A stretch of 64,000 nucleotides of DNA from an uncultured Lachnoclostridium sp. (GTDB taxonomy: Bacteria > Bacillota > Clostridia > Lachnospirales > Lachnospiraceae): positions 1 to 64,000 of the forward strand of contig CAJMFH010000012.1 of assembly GCA_905212635.1 (NCBI GenBank), written 5' to 3'. The position numbers and the translations under genes are program-made. Under the pieces are notes generated by a model. It had not been told where the DNA came from. It made no database searches and was given only the letters and a program-made list of their open reading frames with translations. Positions within the stretch are counted from its first letter, which is position 1. Every line of letters starts with the position of its first letter. Positions 17,465 through 26,178 of the stretch are shown one piece after another.

Positions 17465-18493
17465 TTACTGCTCTTTTTCTTCCGTCGGTGCGGCTTCATC
17501 AAAATACCGGTCAAGTGCCTGTAAGATCTCATCGTTTTCATCTTCGACATCAACTACTTCAAAGCCCTCTTCTTCCGGCTTTTCTTCCTCATAATGAGCC
17601 AGGAAGTCCCGCCAGTCAAATACGGCTTCAACCGAAGCAATCGCCACTTCCAGCATACTGTCATCCGGTTCCCTCGTTGTCAGTGCCTGTAGCCATAATC
17701 CCGGCTTGCTCAGCACATTGACTACCGGATTTTCAGATTTTCCGGCAAGGGAAATAAATTCATAGGAAAGCCCGGCAATTACCGGAATCAGTAAAATACG
17801 AAGTACCATACGGATCCACATATTTGGCACGGAAATAAACATAAACAACAGGATACTTACAAACATTACGACCAGCATAAAACTGGTTCCGCAGCGCTTA
17901 TGTACCATCGTCTGTTTTTTCGCATTTTCAACCGTCAGTTCCATTCCGTTTTCAATACAATTAATACATTTATGCTCGGCACCGTGATACATAAATACCC
18001 GGCGGATATCTTCCAGCAGGGAAATTGCTTTTACGTAGCCGACAAAAAGCGCGACACGGATCACCCCTTCGATCAGTCCACGCAGCTGGATTGACGGAAC
18101 AATCTTATGAAGTTTCTCCGAAATGAAAAACGGCAGTAATACAAAAAGACCAATTGCGACAATGATGGCAGCTACAAGTGCCAGTCCCATCCACAGATCA
18201 TTGGTTTTCTGGTTCTCTTTTGCACTTTCTTTTTCCTTTTCTTCTTCCTCTTCCCAAAAACTTGCTGAATAGTTTAATGTGCCCATTCCCATCTTCAAGG
18301 ATTCTGCAAAGGCAAAAATTCCTCGGATGATCGGGAGTTTCGCAATCGCGTATTTTTCTTTGAGACTTTTGTAATCTTCTACTTTCACTTCAATCTGTCC
18401 ATCTGGCTTTCGCACAGAAACAGCATATTGGCTTTTGCCCTTCATCATAACTCCTTCGATGACAGCCTGTCCGCCAATTCCCGAATATTTCAT
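17465..18493 (-). CDS. DUF1385 (YqhQ-like) membrane protein
   Basis: Conserved membrane protein of 342 aa. The N-terminal GIGGQAVIEGVMMKG is the DUF1385 hallmark, followed by four or so hydrophobic segments (about 105-135, 150-170, 205-255) and HGAEHKCINC, which includes His and Cys residues. The C-terminus is a strongly acidic tail of about 60 residues. AGGAGG ribosome site. The function of the family is not established. It sits between rpmE and prmC-prfA, as in many Lachnospiraceae. Confidence 0.88.
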   Translation of the reverse strand: MKYSGIGGQAVIEGVMMKGKSQYAVSVRKPDGQIEVKVEDYKSLKEKYAIAKLPIIRGIFAFAESLKMGMGTLNYSASFWEEEEEKEKESAKENQKTNDLWMGLALVAAIIVAIGLFVLLPFFISEKLHKIVPSIQLRGLIEGVIRVALFVGYVKAISLLEDIRRVFMYHGAEHKCINCIENGMELTVENAKKQTMVHKRCGTSFMLVVMFVSILLFMFISVPNMWIRMVLRILLIPVIAGLSYEFISLAGKSENPVVNVLSKPGLWLQALTTREPDDSMLEVAIASVEAVFDWRDFLAHYEEEKPEEEGFEVVDVEDENDEILQALDRYFDEAAPTEEKEQ

Positions 18494-18549
18494 ATTCTGC
18501 CTCCATTCCGCATCCGCTTCACGTTACATTTCCGCTTTATATAGAACAA

Positions 18550-18592
18550 CTCCGCAGTTCTCAAGTACCTTTCGATACAGAAACCTGCGGAG
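18550..18592 (-). terminator. Hairpin after rpmE, probable weak terminator
   Basis: CTCCGCAG / CTGCGGAG stem extended by further pairing and capped by a GAAA tetraloop. The following minus-strand sequence TTGTTCTATATAAA has only a broken T run. It lies between rpmE and the DUF1385 gene. Confidence 0.55.
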
Positions 18593-18614
18593 CCTTTATG
18601 TGTTCATTCTCTGC

Positions 18615-18815
18615 TTATTTCAAGCCATATTTACGATTGAACTTATCAATCGCACCACGAGCTGCCATGGACTTCTGCTGTCCTGTATAGAATGGATGGC
18701 ATTTGGAACATACTTCAACATGAATGTCTTCCTTTGTTGAACCTGTTACGAATTCATTACCACAGTTGCAAACAACCTTTGCCTGGTAATATTCTGGATG
18801 GATTCCCTCTCTCAT
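18615..18815 (-). CDS. rpmE: Ribosomal protein L31 (zinc-type)
   Basis: Large-subunit protein bL31, 66 aa. MREGIHPEYYQAKVVC is the usual start, and cysteines at CNCG and CSKCHPFYTG show the zinc-binding (C+) form. I choose the ATG at 18815 over the upstream GTG at 18824 because GAGGTG is spaced correctly and the N-terminus matches the family. It has its own promoter at 18880. Confidence 0.96.
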   Translation of the reverse strand: MREGIHPEYYQAKVVCNCGNEFVTGSTKEDIHVEVCSKCHPFYTGQQKSMAARGAIDKFNRKYGLK

Positions 18816-18879
18816 GATTTTCACCTCACTACTTCTATTTTACTAAAAAAATGTGTCATTTTTCAAAATCAGCTTTTTT

Positions 18880-18908
18880 ATTGTACCACGCCTTCAAACA
18901 AAATGCAA
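18880..18908 (-). promoter_or_regulatory. Sigma-A promoter for rpmE
   Basis: Minus strand TTGCAT, 17-nt spacer, TACAAT in the gap between rho and rpmE. Confidence 0.78.
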
Positions 18909-18915
18909 GCAATTT

Positions 18916-20820
18916 TTAATGAAGTTTGATTTTTTTAATGGTTTCAATAAATTCTTTGTTGTTTTTCGTTCTGCGGAACAAATTAATGATCTGTTCCAGA
19001 TTGCCGTCAGTATTCGGAGAAGCACCTAACGCCTTTCGCATAATGTATACGGCTTCCAGTTCATTTTGATCAAGGAGCAGATCTTCCCGCCGTGTACTGG
19101 ATTTCTGAATATCGATTGCCGGGAATACCCGCTTTTCTGACAAATGTCTGTCAAGTACAAGTTCCATGTTACCGGTTCCCTTAAATTCTTCGAATACAAC
19201 ATCGTCCATACGGCTTCCCGTATCAACCAGTGCTGTTGCAAGTACCGTCAGGCTGCCACCTTCACGCATATTTCTCGCTGCACCGAAGAATCGTTTTGGC
19301 ATATGAAGTGCCGCCGGATCCAGACCACCGGAAAGCGTACGTCCACTCGGCGTAACCGTGAGGTTATATGCTCTCGCCAGACGGGTAATGCTGTCAAGCA
19401 GCACCACAACATCGTCGCCGCCTTCCACAAGACGTTTTGCTCTCTCAATTACCATCTCCGAAACACGTTTATGATTTTCCGGAAGTTCGTCAAATGTCGA
19501 ATAAATAACTTCAACCTTTTCGCCGGCAATGGATTCTTTGATGTCCGTTACTTCCTCCGGACGCTCATCGATCAAAAGAATCAATAAATGCATATCCGGA
19601 TAGTTATGGGTAATCGCGCTTGCTACCTGTTTCAACAATGTTGTCTTACCGGTTTTTGGCTGTGATACGATCATTCCACGCTGTCCCTTACCGATTGGCG
19701 CGATCAGATCCAGCATTCGCATCGAAACACCTGAATTGCTTGTTTCCAAATGAATTCTTTCGTTTGGAAAAATTGGTGTCAGGTCTTCAAATTTATTACG
19801 ATGTGCCAAATACGTAATCGGGCGCTCATTTACTTTTGTCATATACAAAAGCGCGCTGAATTTTTCATTCTGTGTACGCACACGAAGATTTCCTTCAATG
19901 ATATCTCCGGTACGAAGTCCGAAGCGCCGCAAAAATGCCGGTGATACATAGACATCATTGTCACCCGGAAGGAAATTGTCGCAGCGGATAAACGCATAGC
20001 CTTCGGGCATGATCTCAAGAATTCCTTTTTTGGTAATTCCACTGTCAAGCTCTTTCATTTCCGTCGGATGTACATCCAGTACCTGACGGTCTTTGGCAAT
20101 CGTGATCAGCCCTGCCTTAATGACCTCTTCAATCGTGCGGTATGGCTGATGTTCCTGCATTGTCTCTGAATATCCATTGTCATGCGACGAATTTTCCTGC
20201 GAAGAATAATGAGCATTATTCTGGGCATTGGTATGATAATTATTGTTCTGATAATTGTTGCTCTGGTAGTTGTTATTCTGGTGACTACCATTCTGATAGC
20301 TGTTATTCTGATAGTTACTGTTCTGGTGACCGCCATTCTGATAGCCGTTATTCTGGTAATTACTGTTCTGATGACCGCCATTCTGATAATTGTTATTCTG
20401 GTAATTACTGTTCTGATGACCGCCATTCTGGTAGCTGTTATTCTGGTAATTATTACTCTGATAATTGCTGCTCTGGTAGTTATTTTGATAATTACCGTGA
20501 GAAGATGCACCGCGTCCTCTGTAATTTCTTGAATTATTATTCTGGGAAGGTACATACGTATATACTTTCTTTTCCTTCTCCGGTTCACTCTTCTTTTCTA
20601 CCAGTTTTTCTGCCGGCTTTTCCTCCGTCTTCTTTCCCGGAAGTTCTGCCGGTTTAAGGATATCCGCCGGCTTCACCGGACGAACGACACTCTGTGAAAG
20701 AATCTCTGCTTTCTTCAATTCCTCAATCAATTCTGCTTTACGCAATGCGGAAATTCCGCTAAGACCCTTTTCCTTCGCCATCTCACGAAGTTCTTTTAAT
20801 GATAATTTTGTAAAATCCAT
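18916..20820 (-). CDS. rho: Transcription termination factor Rho with Asn/Gln-rich insertion
   Basis: Hexameric RNA helicase that ends transcription, here 634 aa, about 200 longer than typical Rho. Residues 1-45 form the Rho N-terminal helical domain. Residues 46-90 are Lys/Glu/Pro-rich. Residues 100-220 are a low-complexity Asn/Gln/Tyr/Gly/His stretch with four tandem 15-residue units. The cold-shock RNA-binding domain and the ATPase domain then follow, with GKGQRGMIVSQPKTGKTTL at the P-loop (core PKTGKTT) and DSITRLARAYN. Clostridial Rho proteins often have such insertions, and the C. botulinum one behaves as a prion in heterologous tests. Likely co-transcribed with the UDPGP gene 27 nt upstream. 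Confidence 0.95.
   Translation of the reverse strand: MDFTKLSLKELREMAKEKGLSGISALRKAELIEELKKAEILSQSVVRPVKPADILKPAELPGKKTEEKPAEKLVEKKSEPEKEKKVYTYVPSQNNNSRNYRGRGASSHGNYQNNYQSSNYQSNNYQNNSYQNGGHQNSNYQNNNYQNGGHQNSNYQNNGYQNGGHQNSNYQNNSYQNGSHQNNNYQSNNYQNNNYHTNAQNNAHYSSQENSSHDNGYSETMQEHQPYRTIEEVIKAGLITIAKDRQVLDVHPTEMKELDSGITKKGILEIMPEGYAFIRCDNFLPGDNDVYVSPAFLRRFGLRTGDIIEGNLRVRTQNEKFSALLYMTKVNERPITYLAHRNKFEDLTPIFPNERIHLETSNSGVSMRMLDLIAPIGKGQRGMIVSQPKTGKTTLLKQVASAITHNYPDMHLLILLIDERPEEVTDIKESIAGEKVEVIYSTFDELPENHKRVSEMVIERAKRLVEGGDDVVVLLDSITRLARAYNLTVTPSGRTLSGGLDPAALHMPKRFFGAARNMREGGSLTVLATALVDTGSRMDDVVFEEFKGTGNMELVLDRHLSEKRVFPAIDIQKSSTRREDLLLDQNELEAVYIMRKALGASPNTDGNLEQIINLFRRTKNNKEFIETIKKIKLH
20272..20451 (-). 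repeat. Four 45-bp repeats inside rho
   Basis: Codes for residues 124-183, four units of the form NYQNNSYQNGGHQNS with substitutions at position 6 and near the end. Flanking sequence contains degenerate NYQ/NNYQ units. The regular 45-bp period suggests growth by slippage or recombination, so copy number may vary between strains. Confidence 0.92.
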
Positions 20821-20847
20821 TCCATCGTCCTTTCTAAAATCTTATCC

Positions 20848-22086
20848 CTAAAATACAATTCCATTTTTTTCCATTAATTCTCTGGCACTTTCCAGAGAAT
20901 CTACTCCGGTTGCATTTTTTATCGGCGCAAATTCTTTTTCTCTCTCCACTTCAAAGGAAAGACAGTTGTCCATCATATGAATCATGTCAAGCACCAGTGT
21001 CTCAAACTTATATCCATTTGGCTTATCCGGCTTAATCTGATTTCCTTCTGCATCCATATAGGGAATTTTCTTTTCTACAATATGGGTAGGGAGATTTTCA
21101 TTCATGATCTTCTCAAGTGTCGCTACAGAGAAAAGATAATTTAGTATCACACCATAATTATACAACAATTTTCCCTGTTTGTCACGCAAATGTATCATTT
21201 CTTCTGTCATTTCATAATATTCCACGATAGAAGGTCTGCCGTCTTCGAGACAGAGCACTCCTACTTTTTCATAAGGATCGGCTTTTGCAACCACTTTCGA
21301 ACCGCATACACAGCCATGTTTGAGCACGGCTCCGACAAATACCGGATCCGCAATCTTCTGTAACACATTGTCCACAGAAAATACATTAAGCCATTCCACG
21401 CCAAGTTTTTTTACCGTATCCAGAAGTCCGGCGCGCACCATCGAAATAAACCATCCACCATTTCCATTTGGCGACGTGGAGATACGCCCTTTCTCTTCCA
21501 TATAAATCTTTCCGTCGTAACTAACCGACGGTGCCATCTGCTGAACAAAGAAAAATACATATTCTTCGTTATAGCCAAAAAATTTCTTCTCTTTAAAAAA
21601 TTCAACGGTATCTTTGTTATTTTTTTCACTTGTCATAATGAAAAGCGGAACCCAGACTCCGGTTTCCCTGACAACATCCATAATATTGTGGATCAACTGC
21701 TCGAACAAATATAATTCTTTATGTACCCCTACATTGAGCATTCCCTTTGGTTTATCCAGTCCAAGACGGGTTCCCTGACCTCCTGCCAAAAGAACAGCTC
21801 CTACTTTGCCGGCGCGGATTGCTTCGCACCCCATCTTTCGATATTCGTCTTTTTCTTTTTGAATTTCTTCCAGAGTTACCGCACCAAGTGGTTCCAGTTT
21901 CCCCTTTTCCACTTCCGTGGTATCTTTCTTCAGCAGATCCAACAGGGTAATATCCATTCTCTCAATCTGCGCCAGAAGATTCTCCTGATTTTCCTTCGTG
22001 AGCTCGTCATAATATGCCAGCAGATGCTGCTGTCCCGCCTGCTCACATTTCCGCTTTGCCTCTTCTAAAGTCATAGTCTGCTCCAT
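20848..22086 (-). CDS. UDPGP-family nucleotidyltransferase (UAP1-like)
   Basis: Predicted UTP-sugar-1-phosphate uridylyltransferase of 412 aa. LLAGGQGTRLGLDKPKGML is the nucleotide-binding signature. QMAPSVSYDGKIYME and NGNGGWF match the eukaryotic-type UDP-GlcNAc/UDP-glucose pyrophosphorylase family rather than bacterial GalU or GlmU. It probably makes UDP-GlcNAc, UDP-GalNAc or UDP-glucose for envelope glycans; which sugar is not clear. AAGGA ribosome site, own promoter at 22146, divergent from the malic enzyme gene and upstream of rho. Confidence 0.85.
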   Translation of the reverse strand: MEQTMTLEEAKRKCEQAGQQHLLAYYDELTKENQENLLAQIERMDITLLDLLKKDTTEVEKGKLEPLGAVTLEEIQKEKDEYRKMGCEAIRAGKVGAVLLAGGQGTRLGLDKPKGMLNVGVHKELYLFEQLIHNIMDVVRETGVWVPLFIMTSEKNNKDTVEFFKEKKFFGYNEEYVFFFVQQMAPSVSYDGKIYMEEKGRISTSPNGNGGWFISMVRAGLLDTVKKLGVEWLNVFSVDNVLQKIADPVFVGAVLKHGCVCGSKVVAKADPYEKVGVLCLEDGRPSIVEYYEMTEEMIHLRDKQGKLLYNYGVILNYLFSVATLEKIMNENLPTHIVEKKIPYMDAEGNQIKPDKPNGYKFETLVLDMIHMMDNCLSFEVEREKEFAPIKNATGVDSLESARELMEKNGIVF

Positions 22087-22145
22087 TCTTTCCTTCTATT
22101 GGGATTTATTCCGAATCCCACTCCTGATTACAGATACTTATTCTT

Positions 22146-22173
22146 ATTGTACCATTTTTTTGAAAATACACAA
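22146..22173 (-). promoter_or_regulatory. Sigma-A promoter for UDPGP-rho
   Basis: Minus strand TTGTGT, 16-nt spacer, TACAAT, about 60 nt before the UDPGP start and divergent from the promoter at 22203. Confidence 0.7.
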
Positions 22174-22202
22174 CCCTTTAAATCATTTTAATTCCATTTC
22201 TG

Positions 22203-22231
22203 TTGTTTTTCAAACCAAAAAGTGATAATAT
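22203..22231 (+). promoter_or_regulatory. Sigma-A promoter for malic enzyme operon
   Basis: TTGTTT, 17-nt spacer, TAATAT, followed by a roughly 50-nt leader and CGGAGG before the ATG at 22288. Confidence 0.72.
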
Positions 22232-22287
22232 AAATATGTATGCAAAAAAACGAACAGGGATTTTCCCACAAAGAACGGAGGATTACA

Positions 22288-23442
22288 ATGACAAACAGTG
22301 AAAAAGCACTGGCTTTACACAAAGAATGGAATGGAAAAATCGAAACAACCCCAAAATGCGAAGTAAAATCAAGAGAAGATCTGGCACTTGCCTATACTCC
22401 GGGTGTCGCTGAACCTTGCAAAGTGATTGCCGAAGACAAGGAAGCTGCTTATCAATATACGATCAAATCCAACACCGTAGCTGTCGTTTCTGACGGAAGT
22501 GCCGTACTGGGCCTCGGAAACATCGGTGCTGCTGCCGCTATGCCGGTCATGGAAGGAAAAGCGGTATTATTTAAGGAATTTGGAAATGTCAATGCGTTTC
22601 CAATCTGCTTAGACACACAGGATACTGAAGAAATCATCAAAACCGTAGTAAATATCGCTCCCGCTTTTGGTGGCATTAATCTGGAAGACATTTCTGCTCC
22701 ACGCTGCTTTGAGATAGAAAGCCGTTTGAAAGAGCTTTTAGATATCCCGGTATTCCACGACGACCAGCATGGAACTGCCATCGTCGTTCTTGCCGGCATC
22801 ATCAATGCCCTGAAAGTTACGGGCAAAAAGAAAGAAGACTGTAAAATTGTGGTAAACGGTGCCGGTTCCGCGGGGATTGCGATCAGCAAACTCCTTCTCC
22901 GCTATGGTTTTCCACACCTTACCCTCTGTGATAAATCGGGAATCTTAAACAAAGATTCCAAAGATCTGAACTGGATGCAGAAGGAAATGATGGAAGTAAC
23001 AAATCTGGAAGGCAGATCCGGCACACTGGCAGATGCTTTTGTCGGTGCTGACATATTTGTCGGTGTATCTGCTCCTAATATTGTCAGCGAAGAAATGGTA
23101 GCTTCGATGAATAAAGATGCCATTCTTTTTGCGATGGCAAATCCTACACCGGAAATCATGCCGGATCTCGCAAAGAAAGCCGGTGCAAAAGTAGTCGGTA
23201 CCGGTCGTTCAGATTTTCCAAATCAGGTAAATAACGTTGTTGCCTTCCCTGGTATTTTCAAAGGTGCTCTGGAAGGGCGCGCCACCCAGATCACAGAAGA
23301 GATGAAACTGGCTGCTGCCCTTGCTCTGGCTTCCCTTGTACCGGAGGAAGAGTTAAACGAAGACAATATTCTTCCGGAAGCCTTTGATTCCCGCGTAGCA
23401 GATGTCGTAAGTGCTGCCGTAAAAGAACATATCCATGAATAG
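22288..23442 (+). CDS. NAD(P)-dependent malic enzyme
   Basis: Oxidative decarboxylation of malate to pyruvate (385 aa). AYTPGVAEPCK and the catalytic Lys/Asp region are followed by FHDDQHGTAIVVLAG, whose Asp residues bind the divalent metal, and the Rossmann motif GAGSAGIAI. Short bacterial form without a phosphotransacetylase domain. The ATG at 22288 follows CGGAGG; the earlier in-frame ATG at 22240 lies too close to the promoter. Its stop overlaps the next start, so the next two genes are probably translated from the same mRNA. Confidence 0.93.
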   Translation: MTNSEKALALHKEWNGKIETTPKCEVKSREDLALAYTPGVAEPCKVIAEDKEAAYQYTIKSNTVAVVSDGSAVLGLGNIGAAAAMPVMEGKAVLFKEFGNVNAFPICLDTQDTEEIIKTVVNIAPAFGGINLEDISAPRCFEIESRLKELLDIPVFHDDQHGTAIVVLAGIINALKVTGKKKEDCKIVVNGAGSAGIAISKLLLRYGFPHLTLCDKSGILNKDSKDLNWMQKEMMEVTNLEGRSGTLADAFVGADIFVGVSAPNIVSEEMVASMNKDAILFAMANPTPEIMPDLAKKAGAKVVGTGRSDFPNQVNNVVAFPGIFKGALEGRATQITEEMKLAAALALASLVPEEELNEDNILPEAFDSRVADVVSAAVKEHIHE

Positions 23443-24379
23443 TCGAAAAATGTGGGGAGAAAAACCCTACCATTCTTTGGATTATGAAATGAAACACCGC
23501 TTTGGGGAGAAAGTTTATAAAATCTCCCTGGACGGCGGTATGACTTGTCCCAACCGCGACGGCACACTGGATACACGTGGCTGTATCTTTTGCAGTGGAA
23601 ATGGTTCCGGTGATTTTGCCGCTCCCCGCTGTTCTTCTGTCACAGAACAGATCACACAGGGAATTGAGGGAATTAAAAAGAGAAAACAGGTAGGTCATAA
23701 ATTCATCGCCTATTTCCAGTCTTTTACAAACACGTACGCACCGGTCTCCTATTTGGAGCCACTTTATAAAGAAGCTCTCGCTCATCCGGATGTGGTCATG
23801 CTTTCCATCGCCACCAGACCGGACTGTCTGCCGTCGGAAGTGCTTGAACTGCTCGCAGAATGCAATCGTATCAAACCTGTGATCGTAGAACTGGGACTTC
23901 AGACAAGCAGGGAATCCACCGCACAGTTTATCCGCCGTGGATATCCGCTTTCTGCATACGACAAAGCCATCTCACAATTAAAGGCTCTTGGCATAGAAGT
24001 CGTCACTCATGTGATTGCCGGACTCCCCGGCGAGAACAGCCGGGATTTTTTTAACACACTGGAACATGTGTCGGTCTGCCATAGCGATGGCATAAAAATT
24101 CAATTGCTGCATATTCTAAAAGGGACAGACCTCGCAGCTCTTTATGAATCCGGTCAGTGTCCGGTACTCACGCAGAACGAATACATTGATCTCGTCTTAC
24201 AGGCAATTGCTCTTCTGCCACCCGAAATGACGATTCACCGTCTTACCGGAGATGGACCGAAAGAACTTCTGCTCGCCCCTTTGTGGAGCAGCCGCAAACG
24301 TGAAGTATTAAACGAAATCCATAAACAATTAAAACAGCAGGACATCTGGCAAGGAAAGGAGTACAGGAATCATGAATGA
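23435..24379 (+). CDS. TIGR01212-type radical SAM protein (YhcC-like)
   Basis: Radical SAM protein of 314 aa. The iron-sulfur cluster cysteines lie in CPNRDGTLDTRGCIFC, the long-spacing version typical of the YhcC/TIGR01212 family; cluster binding is followed by SGNGSGDF. IAGLPGEN and the C-terminal HRLTGDGP are also family-like. The reaction is not established for this family with certainty; roles in tRNA modification have been suggested. It overlaps malic enzyme by 8 nt and the next gene by 8 nt. Confidence 0.88.
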   Translation: MNSRKMWGEKPYHSLDYEMKHRFGEKVYKISLDGGMTCPNRDGTLDTRGCIFCSGNGSGDFAAPRCSSVTEQITQGIEGIKKRKQVGHKFIAYFQSFTNTYAPVSYLEPLYKEALAHPDVVMLSIATRPDCLPSEVLELLAECNRIKPVIVELGLQTSRESTAQFIRRGYPLSAYDKAISQLKALGIEVVTHVIAGLPGENSRDFFNTLEHVSVCHSDGIKIQLLHILKGTDLAALYESGQCPVLTQNEYIDLVLQAIALLPPEMTIHRLTGDGPKELLLAPLWSSRKREVLNEIHKQLKQQDIWQGKEYRNHE

Positions 24380-24905
24380 AGCATTTACTATTTATAAACT
24401 GATTATTTTATATACACTCAATGAAATTGAATCCCCTTTGACCTTCGGACTGATCTCAGATTATCTTACCGGACATGAATACACAAATTACTTCAATGTC
24501 CAAAATGCTTTTGCAGAATTACTGGATGCGGATTTGATCCGTTGTTCCAACACTTATAATACTGCATACTATGAGATCACACCTGCCGGCAGGGAAACGC
24601 TGGAATTATTTGGAAATACTTTATCCAGAGAAATCCGTCAGGAAATTGATGATTATTTGCAGGAAAATAATCATGAAATCGTACAACGGGTTACCCTGAT
24701 CAGTGATTATTCCAAAAATATCAATGGGGAATATACTGCTACATGCAGTCTGATGGAAAAAAATGTTCCGATCTTTGAACTGAAATTATCCGTTCCGGAT
24801 GAAGAAGACGCCCTCCGTATCTGCAATAACTGGCAGGCAAGCAGTGACGACCTGTATGCTGCCGCTGTTAAAAATTTACTCCGTCCCACAGAGGAGACGG
24901 AGTAA
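24372..24905 (+). CDS. DUF4364 winged-helix protein
   Basis: Protein of 177 aa. The first 75 residues form a winged helix-turn-helix (IYKLIILYTLNEIE, then FAELLDADLIRC and YEITPAGRETLELF), followed by a beta-rich domain with an acidic surface. It matches the DUF4364 family of clostridial putative regulators. Target unknown. It is the third gene of the malic enzyme operon (8-nt overlap) and could regulate it, but that is only a contextual guess. Confidence 0.82.
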   Translation: MNEAFTIYKLIILYTLNEIESPLTFGLISDYLTGHEYTNYFNVQNAFAELLDADLIRCSNTYNTAYYEITPAGRETLELFGNTLSREIRQEIDDYLQENNHEIVQRVTLISDYSKNINGEYTATCSLMEKNVPIFELKLSVPDEEDALRICNNWQASSDDLYAAAVKNLLRPTEETE

Positions 24906-24917
24906 TTCGTTTACCTT

Positions 24918-25919
24918 TTATCGATAAGTAAGATATTTCATTGGGTTAAACTGTTTGTATGTATATTTATCAAGAAAATCATAACTGTTATAATTTCCTG
25001 AAAATGCCGGTCCTTTTCGAAGTTCCAGATGAAGATGCGTTCCATACGCAGCCCCTGTGGCTCCCATCGTGGAGATAACATCACCTTTTTCCACCTTATC
25101 TCCGGCTTTGCATCGCAGCGTATTACAATGCGCATAATACGAATAAATTCCATTTCCATGATATACGATCACTAATTTTCCAAAGGAAGCACGTTTTGCT
25201 GCACTGTGATATTTTGCATAAACTACGGTGCCATCTGCAATTGCTTTGATCGCCGTTCCCTTGGAAACCCCTTTTACATCAACGCCAAGATGACGTCCCC
25301 CATGTACCGAGCACCCACAATGGAATCCGTCTCCTTTTACACCGCCTTCTACCGGCCATGCCCAAGTCGTCTCTTTGACTTTAAAATCTTTCTGTAACGC
25401 CACCCGCTCATTTCCATACGTATCGGAAACTTTCACTTCATAGGTGTAGGTTCCGGCATCCAGTTTTGAAAAAGGAATATCATTATCAATCTTACTCAGA
25501 TCAAAATTTTTACTGTTCGCCTTTTTCTTTATTGCCACAGCATCTTTTCCCTGATCGTCAATAATACTTGCCTCAACCTTCTGAATTTTATGATTCGCCT
25601 TCAACGTACCTTTTAATGTAAATTGCTGACCCTCATAAATTTTCTTTGGATAAGAACATTTTTTCTTTTTTACCACAAGTGTATTTTGTGGGGCAGCTGT
25701 TGGTTCTGTCGTCGGCTCCGCCGTCACTTCCGGCTGTGTCTCTGTGGTTGGCACTGCCACCTCCGCACTGATCCCTGCCGGGGATATCGGCTGTTCTTCA
25801 GCATACACCTCTGTTTTTGGTGTTCCGGATGACACAGCCATCGCAAAAATCATCATTACAGCAAGCACACGTTTTCCATACCTGCCAGGTTCACTTACTT
25901 CTCTCACGTTTTCCTCCAT
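24918..25919 (-). CDS. Secreted M23 (LytM-type) peptidase
   Basis: Peptidoglycan endopeptidase, about 333 aa. A hydrophobic segment (RVLAVMMIFAMAVSSG) acts as signal or anchor. A Pro/Thr/Glu-rich linker and a beta-sandwich domain with two Lys-rich strands follow. The C-terminal LytM domain has zinc ligands in HLGVD and HLHLE and YYAHC between them. The ATG at 25919 is preferred because a promoter (25982-26010) lies inside the longer reading frame; its ribosome site is weak. Divergent from the zinc-ribbon gene at 26179. Confidence 0.85.
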   Translation of the reverse strand: MEENVREVSEPGRYGKRVLAVMMIFAMAVSSGTPKTEVYAEEQPISPAGISAEVAVPTTETQPEVTAEPTTEPTAAPQNTLVVKKKKCSYPKKIYEGQQFTLKGTLKANHKIQKVEASIIDDQGKDAVAIKKKANSKNFDLSKIDNDIPFSKLDAGTYTYEVKVSDTYGNERVALQKDFKVKETTWAWPVEGGVKGDGFHCGCSVHGGRHLGVDVKGVSKGTAIKAIADGTVVYAKYHSAAKRASFGKLVIVYHGNGIYSYYAHCNTLRCKAGDKVEKGDVISTMGATGAAYGTHLHLELRKGPAFSGNYNSYDFLDKYTYKQFNPMKYLTYR

Positions 25920-25981
25920 TTCATTTAATATCGTTGTAATATTCTCGCATAATAACTTTATAATTTTGTAACATCTTTTAC

Positions 25982-26010
25982 AGTATACACTAATTTTTTT
26001 CATTCTACAA
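25982..26010 (-). promoter_or_regulatory. Sigma-A promoter for M23 peptidase gene
   Basis: Minus strand TTGTAG, 17-nt spacer, TATACT. It lies inside the upstream extension of the reading frame and so argues for the start at 25919. Confidence 0.68.
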
Positions 26011-26050
26011 GTGTAATTTCAAACATTTTCACTAAAAAAAGTAAAAAAAT

Positions 26051-26079
26051 TTGCTTTTTATGCAAAAATTCGATACAAT
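26051..26079 (+). promoter_or_regulatory. Sigma-A promoter for zinc-ribbon gene
   Basis: TTGCTT, 17-nt spacer, TACAAT. The predicted transcription start near 26086 is about 5 nt before palindromic element copy B. Confidence 0.7.
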
Positions 26080-26090
26080 ATAAACAAAAT

Positions 26091-26153
26091 TGTAACTATT
26101 CAGGATCCATGTATGGAAATCAATGTGTGAGAGGGGGGGCCTGAATCGTTACA
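26091..26153 (+). repeat. Palindromic 5'-leader element, copy B
   Basis: TGTAACTATTCAGG at the left, CCTGAATCGTTACA at the right, 63 nt in all. The right half, AATGTGTGAGAGG then CCTGAAT(C)GTTACA, matches copy A read toward its own gene. Element ends 25 nt before the ATG at 26179, just ahead of the ribosome site. Confidence 0.8.
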
Positions 26154-26178
26154 CAAAATTTTGAAAGGCGGGATATCT

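Noticed and set aside
20142..20657. Long plus-strand frames (171 and 116 aa) opposite rho
   Set aside because: Antisense reading of the 45-bp repeats; low-complexity products and no ribosome site.
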